Shown: positions 1 through 8,360, numbered from the stretch's first letter. The stretch is 47,999 bases of DNA from Flavobacteriales bacterium UBA3442 (GCA_002378565.1 DFSH01000044.1:62178-110176); one strand, 5' to 3'. Notes: generated by a model not told the origin, from the letters alone. Made by a program: numbers and translations.

Positions 1-196
1 GCAAATGAACCTGCAAGTCAACGCCAAATTGTTCAGCCGATTTCTGAAAATCTACCCCATGGTCCTGCTCCACATCCCCTATGAAGGCCTGGTTCGACTG
101 ATTGTTAGGGTCTTGGAAATCACAGGGCTAAAACAGCCTTTGCGGCATGTGCTGCATCAAGTATTTCCCAATCGCTTCATGCCCCGAGCCACATGA
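1..196 (+). CDS. Partial gene, C-terminal end only; unknown, probably polysaccharide cluster
   Basis: An open frame (first full codon at base 2) runs in from the window edge and stops at 194-196. Only about 64 C-terminal residues are visible, including the stretch YPMVLLHIPYEGLVRLIVRV, which looks amphipathic or membrane-associated, and a basic end. The stop overlaps the next start as ATGA, so this is the upstream partner of the glycosyltransferase in one operon. That context suggests another glycosyltransferase or surface-polysaccharide enzyme, but no family motif is visible in the fragment, so function stays open. Confidence 0.6.
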   Translation, partial: QMNLQVNAKLFSRFLKIYPMVLLHIPYEGLVRLIVRVLEITGLKQPLRHVLHQVFPNRFMPRAT

Positions 197-1056
197 TCAG
201 CGTTGTCATCCCCTGCTTCAATGCCGCAGATACCTTGCCAGGCACCCTGGCTTGCCTTCCAGAAACTGTCAAGGTCATTTGTGTCAATGACGCATCCACC
301 GACGCCACTGCTGACATACTGGCCGCAAGGCAAAACATGAGCAACACAAGGGTTATCACCTTGGAGAGCAACAAGGGCTTAGGCGCTGCACGGAATGCAG
401 GTGTGAAGGCATCTGACACCGAATTTGTGGTCTTTCTCGATGCCGATGATTGGCTTGCTGAGGGGTTTTTCGATGCGTTAGCTGCTTTCTTTCAATCCAA
501 TGGGACCGCTGAACAGACATCCAATGATTGGCTTTATCACCCTTATGCTACATGGGGTGGCCCAAAAGAAAACCCACAAATCAGGCATGCAGACCGCATG
601 ACTTCTTCAGAAGACTTAATCACCAAACGCATGCCCTTTGCACCCAGCGGTGCGATCCTTCGGCGTGAGCTCTGCCTGGCATTTCCCTGGGATGAAAACC
701 GTGCATTGCAAGGAACTGAGGATTTGGATCTCTGGATGCGCCTGATGATGGCTGGCCATCAAGCCCTGATGTGGGACAACAAAGCGTGGACACTCTACCG
801 GACCAACCAAGGGATGACCGAGGATGTGGAAGGGCATGCAAAAAAAGTCTTGCAGCGCCATGCAATCATGCTGGATCAAGGCTGGATCACCGAGGGTGTG
901 GCATCATCTGCCGCCAAAGAAACCTGGCGACAAGTGGGCCGAACCCATCATAAAGCCGGACGATTTGATCAAGCTGTCAAGGCTTACAACAGGGGAGAAA
1001 ACTCATTCAAAACCATGATCCTTAAATGGTTGGCAAGCATGCATTACGGCTTGTGA
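193..1056 (+). CDS. Glycosyltransferase family 2
   Basis: The protein has 287 residues. It opens with the GT-A/GT2 signature ISVVIPCFNAADTL, then VNDASTDAT (nucleotide-binding loop, about residues 31-39), GLGAARNAG (63-70) and the metal-binding DXD-type motif FLDADDW (81-87). GT2 enzymes move a sugar from a nucleotide-sugar donor to a lipid or glycan acceptor at the cytoplasmic face of the membrane. The C-terminal 60 residues (KAGRFDQAVKAYNRG) resemble one TPR-like helix pair. Its ATGA overlap with the preceding gene indicates translational coupling. Donor and acceptor cannot be told from sequence. It ends 3 bp from the convergent dnaX stop. Confidence 0.9.
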   Translation: MISVVIPCFNAADTLPGTLACLPETVKVICVNDASTDATADILAARQNMSNTRVITLESNKGLGAARNAGVKASDTEFVVFLDADDWLAEGFFDALAAFFQSNGTAEQTSNDWLYHPYATWGGPKENPQIRHADRMTSSEDLITKRMPFAPSGAILRRELCLAFPWDENRALQGTEDLDLWMRLMMAGHQALMWDNKAWTLYRTNQGMTEDVEGHAKKVLQRHAIMLDQGWITEGVASSAAKETWRQVGRTHHKAGRFDQAVKAYNRGENSFKTMILKWLASMHYGL

Positions 1057-1059
1057 CCG

Positions 1060-2865
1060 CTAATGGATATCCAGTTTGAAGGCTGACCGAAAGGCTGTTA
1101 AATGCTGATTTTTTTCAAGCAAAAACTGGAATCGCTCTTCAGGCGAGTACACAATTTTCGCGTTGTCACTGCCGCCTTCTTTGATTAACACCAGCTTCAA
1201 TGCATCGTTACCTAGGGCATCGCGTAGCCTGATGGTCAAGGTGTCTTTCACTTCTTCAATGAAATCCAATTGGATCTGATTTTCTACCGACAGGCGGATG
1301 TCCGTTGCATTGAATAAAATAGGACTCACTGCCTTCAACGAGGCCATGCTCAATTTAGCTTCCTTCATCGACGCCAAAACATTGATCCATGCGTTACCTA
1401 AAGCCTCTTGATCCACAGCTGCATTGCGCATTTTTCGCTCTTCCACAACCTCAACTTGCTTTTTATCAGCATCATCAGCACTCAGTGTCAGGGCTGCTGA
1501 AATAGAGAACCCACTGGCCCGGCGGGGTTTCTTGCCTGGAGATTTCACCTTCACGACTTCCGTGACAACAGGGGTTGGCAATTCCTCTGATTCAACAGGT
1601 ATCGATTCAACCGCTATTGACTCAACCGATTCAATGGCTTCAACCGCTACAACAGGCATGCTTGAATCAGTCGTGCTCGCTTCCTTGATGGCTTCAGGCT
1701 CAGCATTGCCAGCCGATTCTGGCAAGGTGGGGATGGGCTCTGCTTGTGGCTCCTTTGTTGCTAAGACCGGTTCAGCTTGCTGATTGGGCTTTTTTTTTTC
1801 ACCCCCTTCAACCTTGGCTGCGCCAGCTAAGGTCAGCAAGGTCACCTCCACATGCAAGCGTGGATTAGCGCTGGATTGGTACTTGATGTCCGCTTCTGAC
1901 AATTGAGCCAAAGCCCGCGCTAGCCAGGCCATGGATGCAGCTGAAGCCTGATCTGCATAACGCTGTATGTCAGACTCTGGCACATCCATCAGCGGCATGG
2001 TTGCCGGGTGATGACATAGCAGAACCTCGCGGGTGTGGGAGGCTAAACCACCAATGAAATGGTGCAAATCAAAACCCCGATTGACCACATCATTAACCGC
2101 AAACAACAACGCGGATGTGTCACCTTGGAGTAAATGGTCCAACACCTTGAAATAAACTTCTCGGTCTAACACTTGAAGGTTATCCCTGACCAAGGAGAGG
2201 GTCAACTTCTTCCCTTGAGAAGCAGCAGCCATGCGATCAAAGATGGACAGTGAATCCCGCAACGCACCATCTGCTTTTTCAGCAATGACATGTAGGGCAT
2301 CAGGCTCAGCCTCTACCCCTTCTTTCTTTGCAATGACAGCCAAATGGCTGGCGATATCTTGCACAGTGATTCGCTTGAAATCAAAGACTTGGCAGCGAGA
2401 GAGAATGGTTGGGAGGACCTTGTGCTTCTCGGTCGTTGCTAAAATAAATACCGCATGCGCAGGGGGCTCTTCAAGGGTTTTGAGAAAGGCATTGAAGGCC
2501 TGAGATGAGAGCATGTGAACCTCATCAATGATGTAAACCTTGTACTTGCCAACCTGTGGCGCAAAACGGACTTGATCAATCAAACGTCGGATATCCTCCA
2601 CCGAATTATTGGACGCCGCGTCGAGCTCAAACATGTTGAAACTGTAATCCTGACCGGGGCCAGTATGAACCTCATTGATTCGGTGAGCTAAGATCCTTGC
2701 GCAGGTGGTCTTGCCTACGCCTCGCGGGCCTGTGAATAAGATGGCTTGTGCAATGTGACCACTGGACACTTCATGCTCGAGTGTGTCGGTGACATGAGAC
2801 TGTCCCACGACCGCTTCAAAAGCATCTGGTCGGTATTTTCTAGCTGAGACTACGTACTGTTCCAC
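1060..2865 (-). CDS. dnaX: DNA polymerase III subunit gamma/tau
   Basis: DnaX is the ATPase of the clamp loader that places the sliding clamp at primed DNA and ties polymerase cores together. The 601-residue protein starts at a GTG codon with the conserved VSARKYRPDAF. Walker A is GPRGVGKTT (46-54), Walker B is IIDEVHMLS (112-120), and the sensor region includes LATTEKHK and LSRCQVFDF. The usual four-cysteine zinc module between Walker A and the LDAASNNSVEDIR segment is absent: only about 13 non-cysteine residues fill the gap. A low-complexity Pro/Glu/Val linker (about 350-450) separates the ATPase from the tau-like C-terminal domain. A promoter with good -33 and -7 elements lies directly before the start codon. 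Confidence 0.95.
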   Translation of the reverse strand: MEQYVVSARKYRPDAFEAVVGQSHVTDTLEHEVSSGHIAQAILFTGPRGVGKTTCARILAHRINEVHTGPGQDYSFNMFELDAASNNSVEDIRRLIDQVRFAPQVGKYKVYIIDEVHMLSSQAFNAFLKTLEEPPAHAVFILATTEKHKVLPTILSRCQVFDFKRITVQDIASHLAVIAKKEGVEAEPDALHVIAEKADGALRDSLSIFDRMAAASQGKKLTLSLVRDNLQVLDREVYFKVLDHLLQGDTSALLFAVNDVVNRGFDLHHFIGGLASHTREVLLCHHPATMPLMDVPESDIQRYADQASAASMAWLARALAQLSEADIKYQSSANPRLHVEVTLLTLAGAAKVEGGEKKKPNQQAEPVLATKEPQAEPIPTLPESAGNAEPEAIKEASTTDSSMPVVAVEAIESVESIAVESIPVESEELPTPVVTEVVKVKSPGKKPRRASGFSISAALTLSADDADKKQVEVVEERKMRNAAVDQEALGNAWINVLASMKEAKLSMASLKAVSPILFNATDIRLSVENQIQLDFIEEVKDTLTIRLRDALGNDALKLVLIKEGGSDNAKIVYSPEERFQFLLEKNQHLTAFRSAFKLDIH

Positions 2866-2869
2866 AGGG

Positions 2870-2900
2870 TAAATCTAAGGCCTCAAACGCCTTCTTCAAA
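2870..2900 (-). promoter_or_regulatory. Bacteroidota-type promoter for dnaX
   Basis: On the minus strand TTTG (2900-2897) is followed by 19 nt and then TAGATTTA (2877-2870), a seven-of-eight match to TAnnTTTG. Spacing fits the primary sigma factor of Bacteroidota. The predicted transcription start falls within 1-3 nt of the GTG start codon at 2865, so the transcript would be nearly leaderless. Confidence 0.5.
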
Positions 2901-2937
2901 CGGTGAAAACGGGATGTTTCAGGCGGATATCAACAAG

Positions 2938-3684
2938 TTATGCCAGCAACCAATCAGCCAGAAAATCACCCGCTGCATAGGCGAGAACTGCTGCAATGGC
3001 GCCAAGCGACAAGGTTTCCACAAGGCTGCGGAAGATGGACTGCCCGTTCACCTTAGCCTTGAGGTAGCCAATGACCATGAAAGCCAGCGCTGTGAGCCCT
3101 GCTGACCATTGGAACAATGGCAACCCTGCAGGGTCTGTCGCATGCCATATGTAGACGGTCAATGGAATGACTCCCACCAGATTGAAACTAATGAAGGTCC
3201 ACAGAGCAACCCAAATTGGTTGCTTATTGGAGGGGAACAAAAAGAGTTCTGATTTCATCATGTCATCCACCCATCGGTCCTTATCAGCACAAATGGTGTC
3301 AACAACCTGCTCCAATAGGTCGCCTTCAAAGCCCTTTGCCTGGTATATTTCACGGATTTCTTGCCGTTCCACATCGGGAATATTTTCAACCTCCCAATAC
3401 TCTTGATCCAAGGTCTTTTGGTAAGCCTCGTCCTCCGTCTTAGCAGACAAGTAGGCACCAACGGCCATGGAAAACCCGTCTGCAATCAGGTTGGCAAAAC
3501 CCAATATCAACACCGTGACGGTAGACAGGCCTGCGCCTGCAGCTCCCGCAACCACAGCAAAAGTTGTGACAGCTCCATCAATACCGCCATAAACAAATTC
3601 AGAAATGTAAGCCTGGAGTCGACCAACAAAACCTTGGGTGTTTCCATGGAAATCTGCTTCGTTGTGATGGTGATGATGGTGCAT
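2938..3684 (-). CDS. VIT1/CCC1 family metal transporter
   Basis: This membrane protein (248 residues from ATG 3684) belongs to the VIT1/CCC1 family, which moves Fe2+ or Mn2+ out of the cytosol. The family hallmark appears early: EFVYGGIDGAVTTFAVVAG, then LILGFANLIADGFSMAVGAYLSAKTE, the first two helices with their conserved Asp and Met residues. A cytosolic acidic metal-binding region follows (KTEDEAYQKTLDQEYWEVE and DLLEQVVDTICADKDRWVDDMM). Three further helices close the protein (about 150-248). The chosen start gives MHHHHHHNEADFH, a natural run of six histidines; an upstream in-frame GTG at 3738 would add 18 residues with no family similarity. It lies upstream of dnaX on the same strand with a separate dnaX promoter between. 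Confidence 0.88.
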   Translation of the reverse strand: MHHHHHHNEADFHGNTQGFVGRLQAYISEFVYGGIDGAVTTFAVVAGAAGAGLSTVTVLILGFANLIADGFSMAVGAYLSAKTEDEAYQKTLDQEYWEVENIPDVERQEIREIYQAKGFEGDLLEQVVDTICADKDRWVDDMMKSELFLFPSNKQPIWVALWTFISFNLVGVIPLTVYIWHATDPAGLPLFQWSAGLTALAFMVIGYLKAKVNGQSIFRSLVETLSLGAIAAVLAYAAGDFLADWLLA

Positions 3685-3787
3685 GGTTAAGGTACTTTGC
3701 GCTAAGTTAAGGACTCCAACGCTGTGCTGCAATTGCACTGCTCCTCACAAGCACTTAAGAGGAAGGTAAATGTGGAGAATAAATACC

Positions 3788-3795
3788 TATATTTG
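3788..3795 (+). promoter_or_regulatory. -7 element of the rpsF-rpsR-rplI promoter
   Basis: TATATTTG is an exact match to TAnnTTTG. I see no clear TTG at the -33 position. The predicted start of transcription (about 3799) lies downstream of an in-frame ATG at 3770, which rules out that longer start and supports ATG 3815 for rpsF with a leader of about 16 nt. Confidence 0.55.
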
Positions 3796-3814
3796 CAGCC
3801 CAAAATTCAAATTT

Positions 3815-4150
3815 ATGAACCAATACGAAACCGTTTTCATTTTAAATCCCGTCTTATCTGATGATCAGGTAAGGGAAACGGTGGGTAAGCTTCAAAGCCT
3901 GCTAAAAGACGCTGGCGCGAAATTTATCAACACCGAAAATTGGGGCCTGCGCAAGTTGGCTTACCCGATTGACAAAAAGAAGAGTGGTTTCTACCACCTC
4001 TTTGAATTCAAGGCACCTGGAGAGTCCATTGCTCAATACGAAGTTGAACTTCAGCGTGACGAGCGCGTGCTTCGCTTCTTGACCATCAGCCTTGACAAGT
4101 ATGGCATTGAATACGCTGAAAAGCGTCGCGCCAAAGTCAAAAACGCCTAA
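3815..4150 (+). CDS. rpsF: 30S ribosomal protein bS6
   Basis: bS6 binds with bS18 to the central domain of 16S rRNA. The 111-residue product begins [19 protein letters not shown] and contains the family motif [20 protein letters not shown] (residues about 43-62) and the C-terminal [16 protein letters not shown]. Length is normal. The start at 3815 is preferred over an in-frame ATG at 3770, because the predicted promoter lies between them and the extra 15 residues have no family counterpart. It is the first gene of a three-gene ribosomal operon; rpsR follows after 13 nt. Confidence 0.96.
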   Translation: MNQYETVFILNPVLSDDQVRETVGKLQSLLKDAGAKFINTENWGLRKLAYPIDKKKSGFYHLFEFKAPGESIAQYEVELQRDERVLRFLTISLDKYGIEYAEKRRAKVKNA

Positions 4151-4163
4151 ATCAGATATAGCT

Positions 4164-4454
4164 ATGAGCACACTGGAATCCAATGCCGGCAATCAATCTG
4201 AGATTCGCTATCTACAGCCAATCGCGATTGACAATGTCCTACAAGATAAATATTGCCGCTTCAAGAAGTACGGCATCAAACACATCGACTACAAAGACGC
4301 TGATTACCTGTTGCGCTTTGTGAACGACCAAGGCAAGATTTTGCCCCGTCGCCTCACAGGCACATCACTCAAGTACCAGCGAAAATTAGGTCAAGCCATC
4401 AAGCGTGCGCGCCACATTGGTCTTATGCCTTATGTTGCTGATAACCTCAAATAA
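4164..4454 (+). CDS. rpsR: 30S ribosomal protein bS18
   Basis: bS18 pairs with bS6 on the small subunit. The 96-residue product carries the conserved core [20 protein letters not shown], then [19 protein letters not shown] and the basic tail [14 protein letters not shown]. The N-terminal 20 residues form the usual variable leader. The start at ATG 4164 removes 24 residues that only overlap rpsF in another frame. No ssb or priB lies between rpsF and rpsR, as is usual in Bacteroidota. The leader before the start is A-rich without a Shine-Dalgarno site. Confidence 0.96.
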   Translation: MSTLESNAGNQSEIRYLQPIAIDNVLQDKYCRFKKYGIKHIDYKDADYLLRFVNDQGKILPRRLTGTSLKYQRKLGQAIKRARHIGLMPYVADNLK

Positions 4455-4462
4455 GTCGAAAG

Positions 4463-4918
4463 ATGGAAGTTATACTCAAGCAAGATGTTGAGAACCTTGG
4501 CTACAAGGACGACATCATTACCGTAAAGAACGGCTACGGCCGCAACTACCTTATTCCACAGAAAGTAGCCGCTTTGGCAACCGTGTCTGCTAAGAAAGTT
4601 CTCGCAGAGGACCTCAAACAGCGCGCACACAAAGAAACAAAGGCTATTGAATCTGCCACCAGCACAGCGGAAGCGCTGCGCAAGATTGACCTTAAAATGA
4701 CAGCGAAAGCTGGCAAGGAAGGTAAATTGTTTGGTGCCATCACCAATGTTCACGTTACTGAAAAGCTCAACGAACTTGGCTACGGTCTGGAGAAGAAGTC
4801 TATTCAAATCCCTGGAAACACCATCAAAGCTGCTGGCAAGTACACAGCTAAGGTTCGCCTTCACCGCGAAGTTGTGGTTGATTTCACATTTGAAGTTGTT
4901 GGTGAATTGGTTAAATAA
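4463..4918 (+). CDS. rplI: 50S ribosomal protein bL9
   Basis: bL9 binds 23S rRNA with its N-terminal domain and reaches out from the ribosome through a long helix. The 151-residue product has the N-domain signature VILKQDVENLGYKDDIITVK followed by GYGRNYLIPQKVA. The connecting helix runs about 40-75, and the C-terminal domain contains GKLFGAITNVHVTEKL. Length is typical. It closes the rpsF-rpsR-rplI operon, starting 8 nt after rpsR, and a strong terminator follows 22 nt downstream. Confidence 0.96.
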   Translation: MEVILKQDVENLGYKDDIITVKNGYGRNYLIPQKVAALATVSAKKVLAEDLKQRAHKETKAIESATSTAEALRKIDLKMTAKAGKEGKLFGAITNVHVTEKLNELGYGLEKKSIQIPGNTIKAAGKYTAKVRLHREVVVDFTFEVVGELVK

Positions 4919-4939
4919 GCCTCACACCCCTACTGATTG

Positions 4940-4966
4940 AAACCCCGCCATGTGCGGGGTTTTTTT
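4940..4966 (+). terminator. Rho-independent terminator after rplI
   Basis: The stem pairs AAACCCCGC-side bases 4940-4948 with 4954-4962 around the loop CATGT, and a run of T residues follows directly (4960-4966). It ends the ribosomal operon just before the ligase-like gene at 4995. Confidence 0.9.
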
Positions 4967-4994
4967 ATGCGCGGCTATCCCCTAAATTCGTGAT

Positions 4995-6878
4995 ATGCCA
5001 CAACTCAACCCGCTTGCCTTTGCTATAGGTGTCATTATTGCCTTCAGCCCGATCTATTTTCCGGACATGGGCGACCCCGGACACTGGCCCGTAGCCCTTG
5101 CCTTGTCGATTGGCGTCCTTGCTTGGCTACTTCGCAGCAAGGTGCGAGGCAACATCCAGGTGCCCGTCGTAACCTGGCTATTTTTTCTTTTGATTGGATG
5201 GGCCTTGATTGGCCGTATGCTTGCAGACATTCATGTGGCGTCCATCGCCAATTACGCTGTGATCCGGCTGATGGGTTATGGCGGAATTTTGCTTGCAGGC
5301 CTGGTCATCTGGCAGCAAAAGCATGGGCCCAGCCAGCTTATTTCAGCCATGTCAGGCTTCAGTATGGCATTGGCCCTGACGCACACCATTGCCTACGCTG
5401 TTGAAGGCATGGACGGGTTGATTGACCCTTACCTCGTTCCTGGCCTGATGGGGCATAAAAACTTCACGGCTTCTGCCGTTGCCATGGGCCTGCCTGCGAC
5501 CATTTTACTGATTCAACACAACAAAGGCCATCGGCGATGGCTGACAACCCTTGCCATGATCGCCGTGCTGTCAATCCTGCTTACACAGACTAGAAGCTTG
5601 TGGCTTGCGATGGGTGTGGTTGGTATACTCACCCTATTCTCTTTAACTCAACACAAGGTGAAGCGTTTAATCTGGCCCCTTGCGATGGGCGCATTGTTGC
5701 TTGTGGGCTTGATGGCCAACAGCCAAATCAGAGAACGCCTGACCGATGACAGCAACATCTCAATGCGGCAGGCCTTCTGGCAGAACTCCCTTGAAATGGT
5801 CAAGGAGAAGCCCCTCATCGGGGTGGGGCCGGGTCAATGGCAAATCCATTTTCCTAAGCATGGCCTCAAGGGCATGGACAATCAAGTGATGGAAGGGGTC
5901 ACAGCCATAGCACGGCCCCACAATGACATCATATGGATGCTTGCAGAGCATGGTTGGCCCGGGGGATTGCTCTACTTGGCTTGCTTCATTGCATGGATGG
6001 TTCTTTGGTGGAATGGCCGGGGAGGTCAAGATAGATCCCTGCATTGGGCTTTGGGATCCAGCCTAGCTATCCTGGTGGTTTTTGCCCAATTCAGTTTTCC
6101 TTTGGAGCGCGCTGCAGTCATGATTCCCTTCCTTCTGATGATGGGTGGACTCTCTGCAAAAAGGTCCTGGCCTCTTCCAGCTAAGGCTTTGAAAGCTCTA
6201 GCCTTGCTGTTGATTGGAACCCTAGCCTACAGCGCCTACCATGGCGTGAAGTCAAACGAAGCCAATCAAGCAATTTTACAAGCCAATGAACGCCAACAAG
6301 CCATACCAATCCAACAAGCTGTTCAAGCGGGCATGTCTTCATGGAATGAGGTGGACCGGTTTGGCAATCCCCTGCCCTATTTTGAAGGCATGGGACGCCT
6401 GATTCAAGAAGCGGGCGGGCGTCAAACATTTGGCCCCAAAGATTTTCAACAGACAGAAAGACTTTACCAACAAGCCTTGTCATTGCACCCATGGCATGCC
6501 GTCACCCTTCACCAATATGGCAACCTGTTTCGCTACCGACAGCAGTGGCAGCAAGCTGTGAGCATGTACGAGCAGTTACTTGCTATCTCGCCGAGGCACC
6601 CACAAGGCCAGTTGTATTTAGCATCATCCCACCTTCAACTGCAGCAAGCTGAGCAAGCAGCCACTGTGCTCATTGCCCTCTGCAATCCAGCGATCACACA
6701 AACAGAGGCTTACCAATCCATGGTCTTACAGGCACTTCGATCCTGTCCAGAAAAAGTTCAACACAAAGGCCTTCAGGCCGTGCTAGATCAAACGATCAAC
6801 ACAAAAAATGATCAAGCTTTACTCGCCTATTTTCAACGGCATCAAGCAGCTGTCATTGCTGAACAGCAAAGGCGTTAA
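4995..6878 (+). CDS. O-antigen ligase/polymerase-like membrane protein with C-terminal TPRs
   Basis: About 400 N-terminal residues form ten or more hydrophobic segments; the last 200 are soluble and helical. The central part matches the O-antigen ligase (WaaL/Wzy) family: LMGHKNFTASAVAMGLP, TQTRSLWLAMGVVG, the periplasmic loop starting SMRQAFWQNSLEMVKEKPL with IGVGPGQW, and ARPHNDIIWMLAEHGWPGG, which carries the conserved His. The C-terminal region repeats TPR helices, for example WHAVTLHQYGNLFRYRQQWQ followed by YEQLLAISPRHPQGQLYLAS. Enzymes of this family join or polymerise lipid-linked glycans at the periplasmic face of the inner membrane; TPRs probably bind partners. Ligase and polymerase cannot be told apart by sequence. 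Its stop overlaps the xth stop (TTAA). Confidence 0.85.
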   Translation: MPQLNPLAFAIGVIIAFSPIYFPDMGDPGHWPVALALSIGVLAWLLRSKVRGNIQVPVVTWLFFLLIGWALIGRMLADIHVASIANYAVIRLMGYGGILLAGLVIWQQKHGPSQLISAMSGFSMALALTHTIAYAVEGMDGLIDPYLVPGLMGHKNFTASAVAMGLPATILLIQHNKGHRRWLTTLAMIAVLSILLTQTRSLWLAMGVVGILTLFSLTQHKVKRLIWPLAMGALLLVGLMANSQIRERLTDDSNISMRQAFWQNSLEMVKEKPLIGVGPGQWQIHFPKHGLKGMDNQVMEGVTAIARPHNDIIWMLAEHGWPGGLLYLACFIAWMVLWWNGRGGQDRSLHWALGSSLAILVVFAQFSFPLERAAVMIPFLLMMGGLSAKRSWPLPAKALKALALLLIGTLAYSAYHGVKSNEANQAILQANERQQAIPIQQAVQAGMSSWNEVDRFGNPLPYFEGMGRLIQEAGGRQTFGPKDFQQTERLYQQALSLHPWHAVTLHQYGNLFRYRQQWQQAVSMYEQLLAISPRHPQGQLYLASSHLQLQQAEQAATVLIALCNPAITQTEAYQSMVLQALRSCPEKVQHKGLQAVLDQTINTKNDQALLAYFQRHQAAVIAEQQRR

Positions 6879-7636
6879 GCCTTGAGAACCAACTCAACGG
6901 GGCAATGATCACTGCCATGCATGTCGGTAAGGATAGCTGTGGAAGCAACCTGGTCCATCAAACGATGAGAAACCAGCTGGTAATCTAATCGCCACCCAAT
7001 GTTTCGCTCCCTTGCGCCTGACCGCATGCTCCACCATGAATAACACACATCCTCTGGGTGCTGATGTCGCCAGCTGTCGATGAACCCGGCTTGTAGCATG
7101 TGGCTCAATCCGTCAATTTCAGCCTGAGAGTAGCCCGGGGTTTTGTTGTAATTGCTTTTAGGGTTGGCTAAATCAATGGGCTGATGGGCCACATTGAGAT
7201 CCCCATTGAAGACCACTGGCTTCACTGCGTCCAATCGTTGCAAGTAAGCGGTTAAATCACGGTCCCATCGCTGCCTTTGAGGCAAGCGTGTCAGCCCGCC
7301 TTTTGAGTTAGGAACATAGGCAGTCACCACATAGCAATCGCCGAAATCTGCTGTGATCAATCGACCCTCATTGTCATGCTCCTCCACAGCCATACCCCTA
7401 ACCACCGACAAGGGTGCCACTTTACTGATGATGGCTGTGCCACTGTAGCCTTTTTTTTCTGCAGCATAAGCTTCCACGTGGTAACCGCTACCAAAAAGCA
7501 CCTCCGCAACCTGTTCTTCTGTTGCCTTGGTTTCTTGAAAGCAGATGACATCTGCATTGAGCGATTCCAATTTAGCCAACAAGCCTTTGCGGCCTCCAGC
7601 GCGAATACCGTTGACATTCCATGAGATGATTTTCAT
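6875..7636 (-). CDS. xth: Exodeoxyribonuclease III
   Basis: A 253-residue member of the AP endonuclease/exonuclease III family, which cuts DNA 5' of abasic sites and removes 3' blocks in base excision repair. Visible catalytic elements are SWNVNGIRA (Asn7), FQETKA (Glu35), the substrate loop GYSGTAI, VFNGDLNVAH (Asp and Asn of the active site), RRLDYQ-type sequence WRLDYQLVS, and the terminal SDHCPVEL with the catalytic Asp-His pair. Length is normal. The gene converges on the ligase-like gene, sharing its stop-codon bases, and diverges from a lipoprotein gene with 46 bp between. Confidence 0.95.
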   Translation of the reverse strand: MKIISWNVNGIRAGGRKGLLAKLESLNADVICFQETKATEEQVAEVLFGSGYHVEAYAAEKKGYSGTAIISKVAPLSVVRGMAVEEHDNEGRLITADFGDCYVVTAYVPNSKGGLTRLPQRQRWDRDLTAYLQRLDAVKPVVFNGDLNVAHQPIDLANPKSNYNKTPGYSQAEIDGLSHMLQAGFIDSWRHQHPEDVCYSWWSMRSGARERNIGWRLDYQLVSHRLMDQVASTAILTDMHGSDHCPVELVLKA

Positions 7637-7682
7637 TGGGTGAAGATAAGGTTAAGCGAATAGGATTACCTTTCATGTGCCT

Positions 7683-8360
7683 ATGTTTCCTCACCAATCC
7701 CCTGTCCTTTTTCGCATGGCTAGCCTCACCCTGGTCTGCCTGACCCTGGTCTCCTGCAAAAGCCAGTGGCATGCGACCTATGCCATTGACGACTTCTCTG
7801 TGACCATGCAATACCAGTTCAGCCAGCAGGGTCAAACGGCAAGCTTTGAACGGCGCTTGCAAAGCAAAGGGATGCACACCTTGGATGCCTTGACCATGGG
7901 TCAGGATGGGCATCTGATTCGCTACACACGAACCTTGGTGATGCCAAAAGGCACAACAACAATTGCATGGTGGTCCAAAGACACCCTGCATGCAGAAGAC
8001 CCCGCGCTTGTATTGCGTGGACAGGCTGTGAATGGCACCTTAGAAATCCCCACCCATGGCAAGGTCTGGCATGCTGTAGGTATGGACATTTACCCTTTGA
8101 TTCACCCTCAATTGCTGGCATTGAAACAGGGTGAAAGCCAGGGCGTTCTATTGGTTCAGACACCCAGTGGAGATCAAGCAGAAGCCTTCTACCACTGCAT
8201 GTCTCTGACAGATGATAAGCAGGTGTTCTTGGTGCGTTATGGTGCTGCCAATGGATTGCTAACCTATGAAAAGCAAGGCAAGCATTGGCTCATCACCTCA
8301 GCAGAATGGGACAACCGTGGCGACCCGTGGGTTTACCACATTGCCGTTGATCAAGCATAA
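7683..8360 (+). CDS. Putative lipoprotein of unknown function
   Basis: A 225-residue product (from ATG 7683) with a type II signal peptide: SPVLFR, a hydrophobic core MASLTLVCLTLV, then the lipobox LVSC with Cys at about residue 25. In-frame alternatives are GTG 7677 and ATG 7716, the latter leaving a very short signal. The mature part looks like an all-beta domain (WHATYAIDDFSVTMQYQFSQ, TYEKQGKHWLITSAEWDN) rich in Gln, His and Trp. I do not recognise the family. It is probably anchored to the outer or inner membrane and faces the periplasm. It stands alone between the divergent xth and the convergent icmF. A weak -7 match, TACCTTTC, sits at 7667-7674. Confidence 0.75.
   Translation: MFPHQSPVLFRMASLTLVCLTLVSCKSQWHATYAIDDFSVTMQYQFSQQGQTASFERRLQSKGMHTLDALTMGQDGHLIRYTRTLVMPKGTTTIAWWSKDTLHAEDPALVLRGQAVNGTLEIPTHGKVWHAVGMDIYPLIHPQLLALKQGESQGVLLVQTPSGDQAEAFYHCMSLTDDKQVFLVRYGAANGLLTYEKQGKHWLITSAEWDNRGDPWVYHIAVDQA

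Noticed and set aside
1424..1783. Plus-strand open frame inside dnaX rich in Ser and Thr
   Set aside because: It mirrors the low-complexity linker of DnaX, has no start context and no family similarity.
3640..3684. Hexahistidine start as a sign of vector or synthetic sequence
   Set aside because: The frame continues into a normal VIT-type transporter with native neighbours, the codons are mixed, and no vector features flank it.
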